Assembly (NCBI GenBank): GCA_029054535.1
Contig: JAIDFC010000130.1
Span: 1-22,269, forward strand
Direction of reading: 5' to 3'
Length of the DNA: 22,269 nt
Source: Rikenella sp.
Lineage (GTDB): Bacteria > Bacteroidota > Bacteroidia > Bacteroidales > Rikenellaceae
Shown piece by piece: positions 22,218-22,269 of the stretch. The first letter of the stretch is position 1; each line of letters starts with the position of its first letter. The notes below the pieces were generated by a model, which did no database searches, was not told where the DNA came from, and worked only from the letters and a program-made list of their open reading frames with translations. Position numbers and translations under genes: made by a program.

Positions 22218-22269
<52 letters not shown>

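Overview
The window looks like the chromosome of a Bacteroidales bacterium. Evidence: a FISUMP-like protein remnant, a DUF3127 protein, BioG-type biotin synthesis, a Bacteroidetes-style secreted GH2 beta-galactosidase, LysM domains of the GDILGRIA type, and promoters matching the Bacteroidetes consensus (TTTG, about 19-21 bp, TAnnTTTG) instead of -35/-10 boxes. High GC in coding regions would fit Alistipes/Rikenellaceae, but that genus-level guess is inference. No rRNA, tRNA, CRISPR array, transposase or prophage gene was seen.

Layout. Positions 1-1519 hold a 5'-truncated FISUMP remnant and a divergent pair, a small cupin gene (-) and an HxlR-type regulator (+), with inverted repeats between them. 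Positions 1629-3403 (+) carry two proline isomerases (an FKBP lipoprotein and a cyclophilin) and a DUF3127 protein with an SSB-like acidic tail. mutY (+) follows at 3854-4900. It converges on a tightly packed minus-strand operon read comB, DUF2007, bioF, bioG, bioC, bioD, which makes the pimelate moiety and then dethiobiotin. A secreted beta-galactosidase (9673-13017, -) and der (13393-14712, -) come next. Divergent from der is an apparent orphan small RNA of about 130 nt with its own promoter and terminator (14844-15008, +), then about 850 bp of nested palindromes. The rest is on the minus strand: a hisS / M23-LysM peptidase / lipid kinase cluster, an ornithine carbamoyltransferase, and an MltD-like lytic transglycosylase. 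The window ends in 50 consecutive G residues, probably an assembly artefact.

The most unusual content is intergenic. Five loci (3512-3822, 9347-9650, 13057-13358, 15041-15885, 19411-19722) and one minimal site (20762-20804) belong to one mosaic repeat family. The three best copies have a 10-bp-stem hairpin at each end (loop TGAA at one end, TTCA at the other). The stem sequences differ between copies but remain fully paired. Inside lies a long inverted repeat whose sequence is unrelated from copy to copy. The elements are polar: the TTCA end faces the 3' end of a neighbouring gene and the TGAA end sits about 20-30 bp before a start codon. I do not recognise this family. It is the best candidate here for an undescribed system, acting either as a mobile palindromic element or as a structured element between genes.
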